From Estrella lausannensis (GTDB lineage Bacteria; Chlamydiota; Chlamydiia; Chlamydiales; Criblamydiaceae): a stretch of DNA of 64,000 nt. The position numbers and the translations under genes were made by a program. The stretch's first letter is position 1. The number at the start of each line of letters is the position of its first letter. Below, piece after piece: positions 1-9,217 of this stretch. The notes below the pieces were generated by a model. The model did no database searches and was not told where the DNA came from. It saw nothing but the letters and a program-made list of their open reading frames with translations. The stretch lies in the NCBI RefSeq assembly GCF_900000175.1, contig NZ_CWGJ01000019.1, forward strand, positions 62,001-126,000, given 5' to 3'.

Positions 1-1371
1 GGGGGCTTTTAAAGAGGGTTTATTCATCGCATAATAGAGCTGATTTTTTAACTTGGCGGGAATAAAATTCTTAATCAGCGACTTGATGGGGTTGAGAGAG
101 GGATTGACAGCTCTTGCCCGCTGAATTTCTTGCATCAACTGCAAAAGTTTTCCCTCAGAAGCCAGCTGCCTTAAAAAAATGCCATAGAACTCAAAATACC
201 CACCCAACTGCTCATCGGCACCCTGACCATCTAGCATGACCTTAACTTTTTCGTCTTTCACCTTAGAAAAAAGCTTCCACTGGGCAAAGACGCTGCTCGT
301 TCCGAAGGGTTCGTCCTGATGCCAAAGCAGCTTGTCAAATTCACGCAAAAGGCCGTCTTCGTCAGGTGTGACATAAAAACCCTCCGACCCAGCCTCCTTC
401 TCAACGGCGCCCATGAAGGGATACTCATCGAGCAACGGGTCGACTGACCTGGCTGAAAAGGTTTTCGGACGCAAAGGGCCCACTTCTTTCAGCAGCTTCG
501 CTGCAAGGCAAACAATCGCGGAAGAATCTATTCCCCCGGAGAGGCAAGCCCCGACTTCCACATCAGACCGCAGCCGGATGCGGACCGCATCCTGCAAAAT
601 TTCAAAGCAGCGCTGCTTGGCATCCTCATAACTGATGTGAAGCGGCTCGTGTGGAAGGCGGTACCAGCGCCTTATCTCCAATCGACTTCCTTCACTCAAG
701 GAAATCTCTGCAAAATGGCCTCCCCGCACCTGATGCACCCCGTTGAAAAGAGTCTCTCCGGTATGGTCAAAGAGAGCGAAGCTCAGAAAATCAAAAGCCC
801 GCTGGTGGTTGAGGTTGGCTTTCCAGCCGGGCAAGGAGTGAAACTGCTTGATCTCCGACGCGAAGGCCAATAATCCTTCGCTTGTAACATAGTAATAGAG
901 CGGCTTCACTCCAAAGCGATCACGGCAGGCATAGGCCTTTTTTCTTTTCAAATCGACCAAGACAAAGGAAAACATGCCATTGAGTTTATGGAGAAAGTCG
1001 ATGCCATAGTGATCGTATGCCTTCAGGAGGACTTCGGTGTCGGTTTTAGTAGTGAAGCAAACTCCCTCCGCTTCCAACTCTCTCCTAATTTCGAGGTAGT
1101 TATAGATCTCGCCGTTATAGGTAATCCAGATCTTCCCCTCTTCATTAGCCATAGGCTGGTTGCCGGCGGAGGAGAGATCGAGAATGGAAAGACGGCGGTG
1201 CCCCAGGGCGATCAAGGAGGGAGTCTCTTTTGCCGTCCCACTTTCGAAATCAGGAAAAAAGGCATACCCTTCCCCGTCAGGGCCCCTATGGGCAACGACG
1301 CGCGTCATTGGAACGATCGCCTTTAAACATCGTTTCTCTTTTTGGCTGAACAGTGCCGCTATTCCACACAT
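1..1371 (-). CDS. AsnB-type glutamine-dependent amidotransferase (3' part outside window)
   Basis: Transfers the amide nitrogen of glutamine to an ATP-activated carboxylate. The 457 visible codons start with Met-Cys-Gly-Ile, so Cys2 is the N-terminal nucleophile of a class II glutaminase domain (about residues 1-200). The synthetase domain carries the ATP-pyrophosphatase loop SGGIDSS at residues 278-284. The frame stays open to base 1, so the remainder lies beyond the edge; the family is usually about 600 residues. It is divergent from the polysaccharide operon starting at 1507. The position suggests a WbpS-like role, amidating a uronic acid, rather than free asparagine synthesis, but sequence alone cannot separate the two. 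The family is certain and the substrate is inferred. Confidence 0.93.
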   Translation of the reverse strand, partial: MCGIAALFSQKEKRCLKAIVPMTRVVAHRGPDGEGYAFFPDFESGTAKETPSLIALGHRRLSILDLSSAGNQPMANEEGKIWITYNGEIYNYLEIRRELEAEGVCFTTKTDTEVLLKAYDHYGIDFLHKLNGMFSFVLVDLKRKKAYACRDRFGVKPLYYYVTSEGLLAFASEIKQFHSLPGWKANLNHQRAFDFLSFALFDHTGETLFNGVHQVRGGHFAEISLSEGSRLEIRRWYRLPHEPLHISYEDAKQRCFEILQDAVRIRLRSDVEVGACLSGGIDSSAIVCLAAKLLKEVGPLRPKTFSARSVDPLLDEYPFMGAVEKEAGSEGFYVTPDEDGLLREFDKLLWHQDEPFGTSSVFAQWKLFSKVKDEKVKVMLDGQGADEQLGGYFEFYGIFLRQLASEGKLLQLMQEIQRARAVNPSLNPIKSLIKNFIPAKLKNQLYYAMNKPSLKAP

Positions 1372-1458
1372 CTAGTTTCTAATCTCATCCATTCGTAATA
1401 TTACCGGAATAATAGAAGAAAACCGTAAAATTTGACGATGGTTAAAAATTGAAGATTT

Positions 1459-1491
1459 TATACCGAAAGATATATACCGAATGTGTCTCAA
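1459..1491. repeat. Remnant of the palindromic repeat terminus
   Basis: Two adjacent TATACCGAA-like words followed by GTGTCTCAAA match the terminus of the palindromic repeat found intact elsewhere. It lies in the divergent intergenic region and supplies the GTG that would be the earliest start of the next gene. Confidence 0.5.
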
Positions 1492-1506
1492 ACGAAAGAT
1501 CTCCTG

Positions 1507-3102
1507 ATGCACCAAACTCCTTGCCTCTCTCATCGATGGACGAAAGCCGCCCTCTTCACCTTCTTGCTTTCCTCTCTCCTTCTTCTAATGCAAGCCCCCT
1601 TCTTCTTTCACGATATGCGCTCTGCCGATACAGTCTACCACGCAGCGCGCATTGACAGGACACTTCTTGGCCAGCCGCTTATCGATCCCTTTTCAGGAAC
1701 AGAAACTGTCTACCCTCCTTTTTTCCATCTGATGGGAGCGGGCTTGGCGTCCGTTTTTCATCTTACCGGCGAAGAAACAATCCATTTTTTGGGTATGGCA
1801 ACCTACATCTTCTTGGCACTCTCTCTATTCTTTTTTGCCTATTCCTTACTTCAAGACACCCGTCTGGCCTCTCTTTTTTGCCTCTTTTTCTCCTTCGTCC
1901 ATTACGCCCCGTCCACAAAATACCTGCTTCTTCAAGGACCGGCTACCTTCTCCCACCCCTTCATCTTCTTGGGGATGGGAGCGTATTTTCATTTCAGGAA
2001 TACAAAAAATGCGAGATGGCTCTACACAGGGGCCTTCTTACTGGCTGTCGGATGCCAGATATGGTGGTTTAACCTGTTTCTTGCCGCTCCCTTCCTCGCA
2101 ACCGCCCTCACGGCAGAGAGGGGTTTTCTGACAAAAAAGGTTGTTTTTAGAACAATCCTCTGCTTTCTTCTGCCTTTCTTTGCCACTCTTTGCCAACTCT
2201 ACCTCATCCGTCACACCCTTCCCAACTATTTACAAGAAGGAGAGAAAGCGACAAGAGAGCTCCTCCGCCCCTTCGTTTCTACCCTCCTTTTAAAAGGGCA
2301 AGGAGACTACCTTGAAACACTGCCTCCCTGGAAATGGCACTACGACCCTCACACCTCCTGGATGAAAACCGGCAGGGATGCTGTCAACTTTGTATTTTTT
2401 TTCCTCCTATCTCTGCCCTCTTCCCTATTTATTCCGCTCGCCGCCTGCTACCTGACCCTACGAAAGAAGATCGCCATCCCGTTATTTCTTCTTTTTCTGC
2501 TGCCGCTCCTGTTTTCAATCCTGCTTCTTTTCAAAGGCAACACCGCCCACCTCTACCGCGTCCAACTCTACACCGGCGCTCTTGCACTCTTGCTGCTGAT
2601 CGGAGCCATATCCTCTATGGAAGTTCCCATTAAAGCGCTCAGACAAGGGGTAAAAACCCTAGCATTTTTAGCCTGCTTTTTCACTCTCTGGCATGTCCTG
2701 CACAATCCACTAACCATCGGAAAGAGAGAGTTTCACCTGCCGGAAGATCAGGAAACGGCGCTCTACATCAGGAAGTTGCCGGCAGGTGAAAAAGAGAGGA
2801 TCTTATTCACCGATAGCTCTTACCGCTCCCTCGTCACTCTCACCCCCTTTTATTCACTTGTCGGGAACAGAAACGGAAGCTACTATTTCCAAGACCCGGT
2901 GACCTCCCGCAAGATGGAACAGGCGTATCAAACCTTCATCGGCGGCCGCCATAGCCAAGAGAACATAGAAGAGTACCCTATCCGACTGATGGGATTTGAC
3001 AAAACAGACCCCGTGGAGCGTCTACTCCTTAAGCGCTATCGGAATGAGGGGGAAGTGGCTTTTGAGAACGCCAAATGGACCCTGCTTAAAATCGATCACT
3101 AG
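1507..3102 (+). CDS. Polytopic GT-C-like membrane protein of the polysaccharide cluster
   Basis: Inner-membrane protein of about 531 residues with roughly ten hydrophobic segments. An acidic/His stretch (ADTVYHAARID) follows the first membrane segment, as the catalytic acidic residue does in the first loop of GT-C glycosyltransferases, and a soluble tail of about 130 residues ends the protein. An upstream in-frame GTG at 1483 lies inside a repeat remnant and has no ribosome-binding site, so the ATG at 1507 with GAAAG eight bases upstream is preferred. It leads an operon with a deacetylase (11-base gap), an ATP-grasp ligase and a PHP protein. It may transfer a lipid-linked sugar or act as a ligase. 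I do not recognise a named family with certainty. Confidence 0.7.
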   Translation: MHQTPCLSHRWTKAALFTFLLSSLLLLMQAPFFFHDMRSADTVYHAARIDRTLLGQPLIDPFSGTETVYPPFFHLMGAGLASVFHLTGEETIHFLGMATYIFLALSLFFFAYSLLQDTRLASLFCLFFSFVHYAPSTKYLLLQGPATFSHPFIFLGMGAYFHFRNTKNARWLYTGAFLLAVGCQIWWFNLFLAAPFLATALTAERGFLTKKVVFRTILCFLLPFFATLCQLYLIRHTLPNYLQEGEKATRELLRPFVSTLLLKGQGDYLETLPPWKWHYDPHTSWMKTGRDAVNFVFFFLLSLPSSLFIPLAACYLTLRKKIAIPLFLLFLLPLLFSILLLFKGNTAHLYRVQLYTGALALLLLIGAISSMEVPIKALRQGVKTLAFLACFFTLWHVLHNPLTIGKREFHLPEDQETALYIRKLPAGEKERILFTDSSYRSLVTLTPFYSLVGNRNGSYYFQDPVTSRKMEQAYQTFIGGRHSQENIEEYPIRLMGFDKTDPVERLLLKRYRNEGEVAFENAKWTLLKIDH

Positions 3103-3113
3103 CCGAGAGCACA

Positions 3114-4376
3114 ATGCTGTTAACTGAAGATCAAAAAGCCCTCACTTTGGAAGAGGCTCTGGCGCTGGAAGCCTTCTGCTCCTTCGTCGGACTATCCGCC
3201 GACCTGAAACACCTTTTAAGACCCATACCCGTCACACTGCGGGAGATGCTGTTTAGAAAAGAGGAGTTTCAGCCGCAGGAAGTCGATCAGTGGGGCAACT
3301 TTGAATATGCCTACTCGCAAAACGCAAAAAAGGGTCTCCTGTGGTCTGCGGAAGTGGACCGATTTGCCAAGGAAGAGAGGGTTCGTCTTACAAACGAGGG
3401 AGTAAAACTGGAGCCTCTTTGGCCAAAAGGATTCCGCTTCGCCCTGGTTCTCACACACGATGTCGATCATTTAGACATCAGAGAAACCACTCCCTTGCTG
3501 TTTCGCTCCTTAAAAAAAGCGGCGCTGGCAGAAGATCTCGATTCAACCTCGCGGCTGAAACTCATAGCGAAGAGTGCCGCCAAGGGCCTCTTAAGAAAGC
3601 CGAAAAGGGTGCACGACATGACCGGAACGCTTGAGGCTTCGGTCCGCATCGAAAATAAATTCGGAGTGAAATCTTCCTACTTCTTTACCGTCTTCCCGTT
3701 GACCAAAGTCAGCCGCTACGACTGCCTTTACCAGACAAAAGACAGGGTATTCTTTGAAGGAAAATCCGCGAAGCTATCCGATGTCATCTGCAAATTGAAA
3801 GATGCAGGATTTGACATTGGCCTGCACGGCAGCTATTTTTCGGCAGTGGAACCGCACCTCCTGAAAGAGCAGAAAGAGCGGCTCGAGCATGAACTCAAAA
3901 TGCCCATCGTCACAGCCCGCCAGCACTGGCTGCACTTTAAAATGCCCCTCACTCCCTCTTTGATCGCGGATGCCGGCATCACCGCCGACACTACATTGGG
4001 GTACAACAGAAACGTCGGCTATCGCGCTGGAACAGGCTACCCGTTTTTCTTTTATGATTACGAGAGGCAAAAGAAGATTTCCCTGCTTGAAGTGCCGATG
4101 ATCTTGCAAGATGGAGCTTTGATCGGCAGCAACGCTCTTGAGTACTCTCCTAAGGGATCGTTAGAAATCGTAAAGCGCTTCATCGATGACGCGGAAAGTT
4201 TGGAGGGATGCTTAACCCTTCTTTTCCATCCCGATATCTTCTTGAAATCCGGGATGGAAGATCTCTATGAAAACATCATCCGCTACGCCCTTCAGAAAGG
4301 AGCATGGGTTACGGACTTGAAGAGCGTCAGCAGCCACTGGGAAAAACGTCTTAAAAAGCTTGAAGGAAGGCATTGA
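3114..4376 (+). CDS. Polysaccharide deacetylase family protein
   Basis: Predicted carbohydrate-esterase-4-like (NodB-fold) hydrolase acting on N-acetyl groups of a surface glycan. The core metal motif is THDVDH at residues 114-119, after FALVL. The partner LHGS motif has His238-Gly239, and a late FHPD motif lies near residue 365. An N-terminal extension of about 105 residues precedes the fold, giving 420 residues in all. No signal peptide is seen, so it probably works in the cytoplasm on a precursor or lipid-linked intermediate. Its stop overlaps the start region of the ATP-grasp gene, implying translational coupling. Family assignment is good and the substrate is unknown. Confidence 0.82.
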   Translation: MLLTEDQKALTLEEALALEAFCSFVGLSADLKHLLRPIPVTLREMLFRKEEFQPQEVDQWGNFEYAYSQNAKKGLLWSAEVDRFAKEERVRLTNEGVKLEPLWPKGFRFALVLTHDVDHLDIRETTPLLFRSLKKAALAEDLDSTSRLKLIAKSAAKGLLRKPKRVHDMTGTLEASVRIENKFGVKSSYFFTVFPLTKVSRYDCLYQTKDRVFFEGKSAKLSDVICKLKDAGFDIGLHGSYFSAVEPHLLKEQKERLEHELKMPIVTARQHWLHFKMPLTPSLIADAGITADTTLGYNRNVGYRAGTGYPFFFYDYERQKKISLLEVPMILQDGALIGSNALEYSPKGSLEIVKRFIDDAESLEGCLTLLFHPDIFLKSGMEDLYENIIRYALQKGAWVTDLKSVSSHWEKRLKKLEGRH

Positions 4377-4378
4377 CT

Positions 4379-5458
4379 ATGCGAATTGCCGTAACGGATG
4401 CCTCCTACAAACATGCGATGGCTCTCGCACATTACCTGAGGCGTTTCGATCCCTCTTTCAAGGTTACAGGAATCACTCGGTCGCTCCCGCGCTTCTCTTC
4501 GCTCTACTCCGGTGTCTACGACCAACTCCTTGTCGCTGATTTGAAAGATCTGCTTGAAATGGACTCATTCGATCTGATTATCCCTGTCGGCGACGCATCA
4601 GTAAAACTGCTCTCCGATCTTGAATGCAAACAGGCTATCTTGCCACCCAAGGAATCGCTTGCCATCGCCCTCTCAAAGAGAGAGTCGATGAAGCTTGCCG
4701 AATCTTTAGGTATCCCCGCACCCAAAACTTACCCCTTTCAAAGTGCCGAGGAATTAAAATCCTATAGCGGACCCTTTCCGGTGGTCGTGAAGGCAAGCCT
4801 GGAGGCGGGAAGGAATATTGTTCATTATGTCGATGACTTGGAAAACCTAAAAAAAGCCTATCTCTCGGTGCAAAACGATCCCTCCCAGAAGATGGCACCG
4901 CCTCTTGTTCAAGAGCTCGTGCAAGGAGCAGGGCTTGGCTTTTTTGCTTTTTATCAATCAGGAGAGTTGAAACGGTTCTACATGCACCGGCGCATCCGCG
5001 AATACCCCCTGACCGGAGGTTCTGCAACAGCGGCCAAGACCTATTATCATCAAAAAGCGTTTGACGCGGGAAAGAAGCTTCTCGACACCCTTCAGTGGAA
5101 CGGTCCTTGCATGGTGGAGTTCAAGCACGATGAGAAGACGGACGAGATCAAATTGATCGAGATCAATCCTAAACTGTGGGGATCGCTTGAGCTTGGCCTT
5201 GCGGCCGGTCTGAATTTTGGAGAATATCTTGTCAGGGCATTTCGAGGAGAAGAGCTTCATCCCCAACTCCAAAAGAGCTATCCTGATTTACACTTCTATT
5301 GGCCTTTTGAGGGGGACCTCTTTGGCATTTTTGCAGGGGCCAATTTCTCTTGCCTTGCAGACTATTTTCAAAAGGGGTATCAGACAAATATCAAAACGAA
5401 CGGGATGACACTCAGCTTCCTCAGGCTGGCTGCGGACATCAAAAGGAAATTGCGATGA
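4379..5458 (+). CDS. ATP-grasp carboxylate-amine ligase-like protein
   Basis: Member of the ATP-grasp superfamily (carbamoyl-phosphate-synthetase-like), which joins an acyl phosphate to an amine. A Rossmann-like N-terminal domain (RIAVTDASYKHAMALAHYL) is followed by the ATP-grasp region with VVVKASLEAGRNIV, a Glu-Leu-Val-Gln-Gly segment and the metal-binding LIEINPKLWGSLELG. An in-frame TTG lies six bases upstream, but the ATG at 4379 has GAAGGAAGG eight bases before it and gives 359 residues. It sits between a deacetylase and a PHP gene in one operon. Such genes near polysaccharide loci may attach an amino acid or amine to a sugar carboxylate; that role is an inference. Confidence 0.8.
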   Translation: MRIAVTDASYKHAMALAHYLRRFDPSFKVTGITRSLPRFSSLYSGVYDQLLVADLKDLLEMDSFDLIIPVGDASVKLLSDLECKQAILPPKESLAIALSKRESMKLAESLGIPAPKTYPFQSAEELKSYSGPFPVVVKASLEAGRNIVHYVDDLENLKKAYLSVQNDPSQKMAPPLVQELVQGAGLGFFAFYQSGELKRFYMHRRIREYPLTGGSATAAKTYYHQKAFDAGKKLLDTLQWNGPCMVEFKHDEKTDEIKLIEINPKLWGSLELGLAAGLNFGEYLVRAFRGEELHPQLQKSYPDLHFYWPFEGDLFGIFAGANFSCLADYFQKGYQTNIKTNGMTLSFLRLAADIKRKLR

Positions 5459-6135
5459 GAGGGATCTTTCACTTACACACCCGCCACTCCTTTGACTCAA
5501 TGACTTCACCTGCCAAAATCGTGGATGTGGCGATCAAAAACAAACTTGATCTTCTGCTGATTGCAGATCACGACACTTTGGCCGGTTCCATAGAAGCAAA
5601 AGAGATCGCCCGAGAGAAAAACCCTAATCTGCAAGTGCCGATCGCAGGGGAATTCTTCACCGATGTCGGGGATATCATCGTCGCCGACGTACCTGTTGAT
5701 TTTGCCCCCTCTTTTGACCACAAAGACCTTTGCAAGCGCGCCAAAAAAGCGGGAGGGTTCACGGTCTTGCCCCATCCCCTAGACGGTCATCATCTGGAAA
5801 AGATCGATTTTACCTGCATCGATTGCATCGAGATCTTCAACTCTCGTTCCAGGCCCGAACACGACGTTCTCTCCAAAGAACTTGCTCAGCGGCATCAAAA
5901 GCCGGTGATTTATGGGGCCGATGCCCACTTTTCCCAAGACCTGCTCAACTGCCTCTTTGAGTGGGAAGGCCCGCTCCTCAGCCCCTCTTTCATGAAGCCT
6001 ATTCGCTTGGTTAAAACTCCGTCCTACAGGAAAAGTCTTTCCCAGGCGATCAAAGGAATCAAGCAGAAAGATCCCGCCCTTTTTGCGCGCAGCCTGATTC
6101 GAGCTTTGAAAAAAGCGAGCAGCTCATCTCATTGA
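5455..6135 (+). CDS. PHP-domain phosphoesterase
   Basis: Metal-dependent phosphoesterase of the PHP (polymerase and histidinol phosphatase) superfamily, 226 residues. Visible metal ligands are His6-x-His8, His11, Asp38-His39-Asp40, a Glu in AGEFF, HPLDGHH and a late DAH. The ATG overlaps the upstream TGA in ATGA, which fixes the start; a longer frame from 5350 would run through the upstream gene. It is the last gene of the operon that begins at 1507. It may dephosphorylate a glycan precursor or regulate a kinase as bacterial PHP phosphatases do. Fold confidence is high and the substrate is unknown. Confidence 0.83.
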   Translation: MRGIFHLHTRHSFDSMTSPAKIVDVAIKNKLDLLLIADHDTLAGSIEAKEIAREKNPNLQVPIAGEFFTDVGDIIVADVPVDFAPSFDHKDLCKRAKKAGGFTVLPHPLDGHHLEKIDFTCIDCIEIFNSRSRPEHDVLSKELAQRHQKPVIYGADAHFSQDLLNCLFEWEGPLLSPSFMKPIRLVKTPSYRKSLSQAIKGIKQKDPALFARSLIRALKKASSSSH

Positions 6136-6215
6136 AAAAGTCTCCCCTCTCCAACTCAACGTAAAGAAGCCAAGGCACACTATAGCAAATAGTGATTTGA
6201 ATTTGTGGGCAGGCT

Positions 6216-7679
6216 CTAAGCTTCTCTAGTGACAAAGCGAGCCATCATGTTTTTCACCTGCTCTTTTTCATCGGTCTCTAAGATACGGTGCCACAAATAG
6301 ATCAGATAGAGAATCACTCCAATGAAGGCATTGAAAAACTGGTAGGGAAGATAGTCCGGTTGAAAAAGAGAAAGCACAAAGACAAAGCAAAGAGCTGTCA
6401 ACACCTTAAAAAGACGACCCGTCTCATACTGAAGATGCAGCCGACGCCTCAGAAAAACAACGGCTCCGCTTGAGAGGAAAAGACAGGCCAGAAACTGCGC
6501 TGCCGCCGCTCCGACAAATCCTAAAAAATAGGATAATGGGTAGGCCATAAAGAGCGCGACCACTCCAAAAATAGCCTCGAGAGAGACTTGCCAAACGCTT
6601 TTTTTCTTAAGAACAAAAAGAGGTTGGTGGATGGCATAAAAGCCATATACCGCTTGCGCAAGAGTCAACAAACCGATCGCTCTCCACCCTTCTGATAGCG
6701 GGCTTGGCACCAAAACAGTCATCAGGGGCTTGGCAAAAAAACAGGCCGCAGCGACGGGGATGGAAATGATGGTCAGGTAAGCTCTTGTCATCTTGCGAAC
6801 TGCCTGCACAGTCTCCTGATCATTCTGGATAATTCGGGCGATGGCAGGAAACCATGCGGTCATCATACCCATGACGAGTAGCTCTAGAATCTTCGAGCAA
6901 TTTTGGCTGACAAAGAAGATTCCGCCCTCTTCAAACCCTCTCGTCTCGACGAGTGAAAGCCTAGTTCCTGACTGCAGGAGAAATGAGCCAACAAAAGACA
7001 TCATGAAAGGAAGACCGGCAGCAAGCGAGGCTCTAAATTCTGTCCCAAAGGAGAGAGTGAGCTGAACTCTTGCAAGTGCAATAGCCAAAAACAGAGGCAG
7101 GAGCAGCGCCTGCGCAAAAAGCTGGCCAAGAAGAGGTCCTAAAGGGCCCAGACCTTTGCCGATCACAAAATAGAGAGTCAAAAACGAGGAGGACAAAACT
7201 TCAAAGACAGCCAAAAGGACTACGGTTCCGGCTTTCTGTTCAAATTTAAGATACGAAGTAAAGGGAATCAAGAGACCGGAGAGAGAAACAGAAAGGAAAG
7301 CGACAACCACCAGCAGACCATACTCCGGCTTTCCCAAGAGAAGATAGGAGAGCGTCTCTCTTCCTAGATAGACAGCGAGAAAAAGAGCGGCGTTATAGGC
7401 CATAATCGTTAAGAAAGAAGACCAGATGAGTCCGTCGCGAACCGACCTGTCATTCGTGCTGAAGTACCCCTTGGCCAATGACCAGTTAAGCCCCAGCGTT
7501 GCAATCGAAGTTGCAACCAAGCTCAAAATGGCCAGCATACCGAGCGCGCCGTAATCTTCCGCCGTCAAGTACCTTGAAAGGATCGGAAGAAGCAAAAAGG
7601 CGATCATACGGGGAAGGATTTGTCCCATGCTATAGAGCACGGTATCTTTGAGAAGTCCCTTTGAAGGAGAGGGTGTCAT
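6216..7679 (-). CDS. Wzx-type polysaccharide flippase (MATE/MOP superfamily)
   Basis: Integral membrane protein of 487 residues with about 12-14 hydrophobic helices and the N-terminal pattern of O-antigen flippases (KDTVLYSMGQILPRMIAFLL, then LSRYLTAEDYGALGML). Members move undecaprenyl-linked repeat units across the inner membrane. Its ATG overlaps the stop of the upstream GT4 gene in ATGA, so the two are co-transcribed. With a Wzy-like polymerase at 15911-17215 it supports a Wzx/Wzy-dependent assembly route. No named symbol is given because flippases of this family are too divergent for that. Confidence 0.88.
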   Translation of the reverse strand: MTPSPSKGLLKDTVLYSMGQILPRMIAFLLLPILSRYLTAEDYGALGMLAILSLVATSIATLGLNWSLAKGYFSTNDRSVRDGLIWSSFLTIMAYNAALFLAVYLGRETLSYLLLGKPEYGLLVVVAFLSVSLSGLLIPFTSYLKFEQKAGTVVLLAVFEVLSSSFLTLYFVIGKGLGPLGPLLGQLFAQALLLPLFLAIALARVQLTLSFGTEFRASLAAGLPFMMSFVGSFLLQSGTRLSLVETRGFEEGGIFFVSQNCSKILELLVMGMMTAWFPAIARIIQNDQETVQAVRKMTRAYLTIISIPVAAACFFAKPLMTVLVPSPLSEGWRAIGLLTLAQAVYGFYAIHQPLFVLKKKSVWQVSLEAIFGVVALFMAYPLSYFLGFVGAAAAQFLACLFLSSGAVVFLRRRLHLQYETGRLFKVLTALCFVFVLSLFQPDYLPYQFFNAFIGVILYLIYLWHRILETDEKEQVKNMMARFVTREA

Positions 7680-8851
7680 CGCGCCAAAACCTCCCGGTAC
7701 AAAGCAAGGTAGCGTGAGGCTATTGCTGCGGAATGAAAACGGCTTTTTGCTATTTTGTGGATCGACTGCGGGTCATAGTTGCCCCGAATAAGACGAAGCA
7801 ACCCCTCATAAAACTTCTCTTCATCCCTTTTGGGAACCAAAATGCCTGTCTCCTCGGTGACTATGTCTTCCGGGCCTCCGCACCTTGTGGAGAGAACGGG
7901 AAGTCCGGCTGCCATTGCTTCTATCAAGGCAACACCAAAGGATTCGCTGTCAGAAGAAAAAAGAAACGCCCGGCTCTCCATTAAATGCTTGCGCACCGCT
8001 TCACGGGAAACTTTTCCCGGCATCGAGACCTTGCCTTCGAGATTGAGATCTTTGATAAACCCCGAGAGCCTCTCTCTTTCCGGACCTTCGCCCAAGATGA
8101 CAAGACGAGCTCTCTTCTCTTGGCTTAAAAAACGATGAAACGAGCGGAGAAGCATGGGGAGGTTTTTTCTCTCTTCCAACTGGGCGACTGTGATGAGCTG
8201 AAAGCCTTCTTTTTCCACTTCATCACGAGGCTTAAAAAAGTCGGTGTCCACCGAATTCGGAATCGTCAAGAAGCGAGACGCATCTTCCAAATATTCCTGA
8301 AGAACAGACGTCAGGGGCGTGGAGACCCCGACTACTTTTGAAGCGGCATGAAATGCCCTCTTCATGGGGGAATAGGTCCAGCATGCTTTAATCTCCGCAT
8401 CGAGCGCAATCCTATCGACGAAGTGATTTCTGTGCTCGGTGACAACAAACGGAATACCCCACCTCTTTGAAAGCGATGCCGCGGCGATCCCTCCCCAGAG
8501 AAAACTATGGGCGTGGAGGATGTCGGGTTTACCCCACCTCTTGACATAACTCTTGAGGGCAAATTCCGCATAGGATATCCAAGCCGACATCTGTAATTTG
8601 CCGATTCGGGGAAAGAGGTTCCATCCATGGAGGCGGGTTGTTTGAATGCTCTCTTCCACCCCTTCGCTTTTTTGGAACCGGTTATTGGCAAGCAGTCTCA
8701 AGCTTAAGTTTTTAAGAGGTCTAACTTCAGGATAGATCACTCCCACTTCCGTTCCAAGCTTCATCATGGCAAGAGCCTGTTCTTTAAAAAAGATGCCAAG
8801 GAGCGGATCTTCTTTCTGGGGGTACCAGGAGGGAATGAAAAGGACGTGCAC
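7676..8851 (-). CDS. Glycosyltransferase family 4
   Basis: GT-B-fold retaining glycosyltransferase of about 391 residues that uses a nucleotide sugar in the cytoplasm. The N-terminal half begins VHVLFIPSWYPQKEDPLLGIFF. The C-terminal half has the donor-binding region (ITVAQLEERKNLPMLLRSF, then LVILGEGPER) and the E-x7-E motif region SESFGVALIEAMAAGLPV. A TTG at 8860 directly abuts the AAGGA ribosome-binding site, so the GTG at 8851 with nine-base spacing is the better start. The gene is translationally coupled to the Wzx gene downstream and probably adds one sugar of the repeat unit. Confidence 0.9.
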   Translation of the reverse strand: MHVLFIPSWYPQKEDPLLGIFFKEQALAMMKLGTEVGVIYPEVRPLKNLSLRLLANNRFQKSEGVEESIQTTRLHGWNLFPRIGKLQMSAWISYAEFALKSYVKRWGKPDILHAHSFLWGGIAAASLSKRWGIPFVVTEHRNHFVDRIALDAEIKACWTYSPMKRAFHAASKVVGVSTPLTSVLQEYLEDASRFLTIPNSVDTDFFKPRDEVEKEGFQLITVAQLEERKNLPMLLRSFHRFLSQEKRARLVILGEGPERERLSGFIKDLNLEGKVSMPGKVSREAVRKHLMESRAFLFSSDSESFGVALIEAMAAGLPVLSTRCGGPEDIVTEETGILVPKRDEEKFYEGLLRLIRGNYDPQSIHKIAKSRFHSAAIASRYLALYREVLAR

Positions 8852-8943
8852 GGCAGTCAATCCTTAAAACACAATTATTTCTGACGGAGAAACTAAACGA
8901 AGAGCGGTCAAAACAGGCGTAATCCGCATCCGTCAACAAACTC

Positions 8944-9107
8944 TATAACGAAAGCGTCTCAAAATTTGGTTTTTGACAAAGAGAAAGCTCCCCAAGATTG
9001 AAAGATTACAAGTCACCTAATATTAAAAATATGAGGTGACTTGTAATCTTTCAATCCTGAGACTTTCTCAAAGTCAAAACCCCAAATTTTGAGATACTTT
9101 CGGTATA
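8944..9107. repeat. Palindromic repeat, full copy A (about 164 bp)
   Basis: An almost perfect inverted repeat: the left arm (TATAACGAAAGCGTCTCAAA and onward) is mirrored by the right arm, which ends GAGATACTTTCGGTATA, around a short AT-rich centre near 9024-9030. Inner stem words are GATTGAAAGATTACAAGTCA and its complement. It lies between the 9218-10462 gene's stop and the GT4 start. The TA-flanked ends and lack of an ORF suggest a MITE or foldback element. Confidence 0.85.
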
Positions 9108-9143
9108 AGCAACAACTCTAGGCAAGGCGCCTGTTAATTGCAA

Positions 9144-9213
9144 TATGCCGAAAGCGTCTCAAAATTTGGCATGAAGGCCTTGAGAAAGCCAAATTTTTGA
9201 GACACTTTCAGTT
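9144..9213. repeat. Palindromic repeat, short form B
   Basis: Only the outer ends of the element are present: GCCGAAAGCGTCTCAAAATT on the left and AATTTTTGAGACACTTTCAG on the right, joined by about 20 bases. It lies just downstream of the GT2-TPR gene's stop and could form a terminator-like hairpin. Confidence 0.75.
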
Positions 9214-9217
9214 AACT

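Noticed and set aside
413..1375. Several plus-strand open frames
   Set aside because: They are antisense shadows of the amidotransferase, whose catalytic motifs are in the minus strand.
8944..9213. CRISPR array, because of repeated words around 9000-9200
   Set aside because: The repeats are inverted arms of one palindrome and a short form, with no regular spacers and no cas genes.
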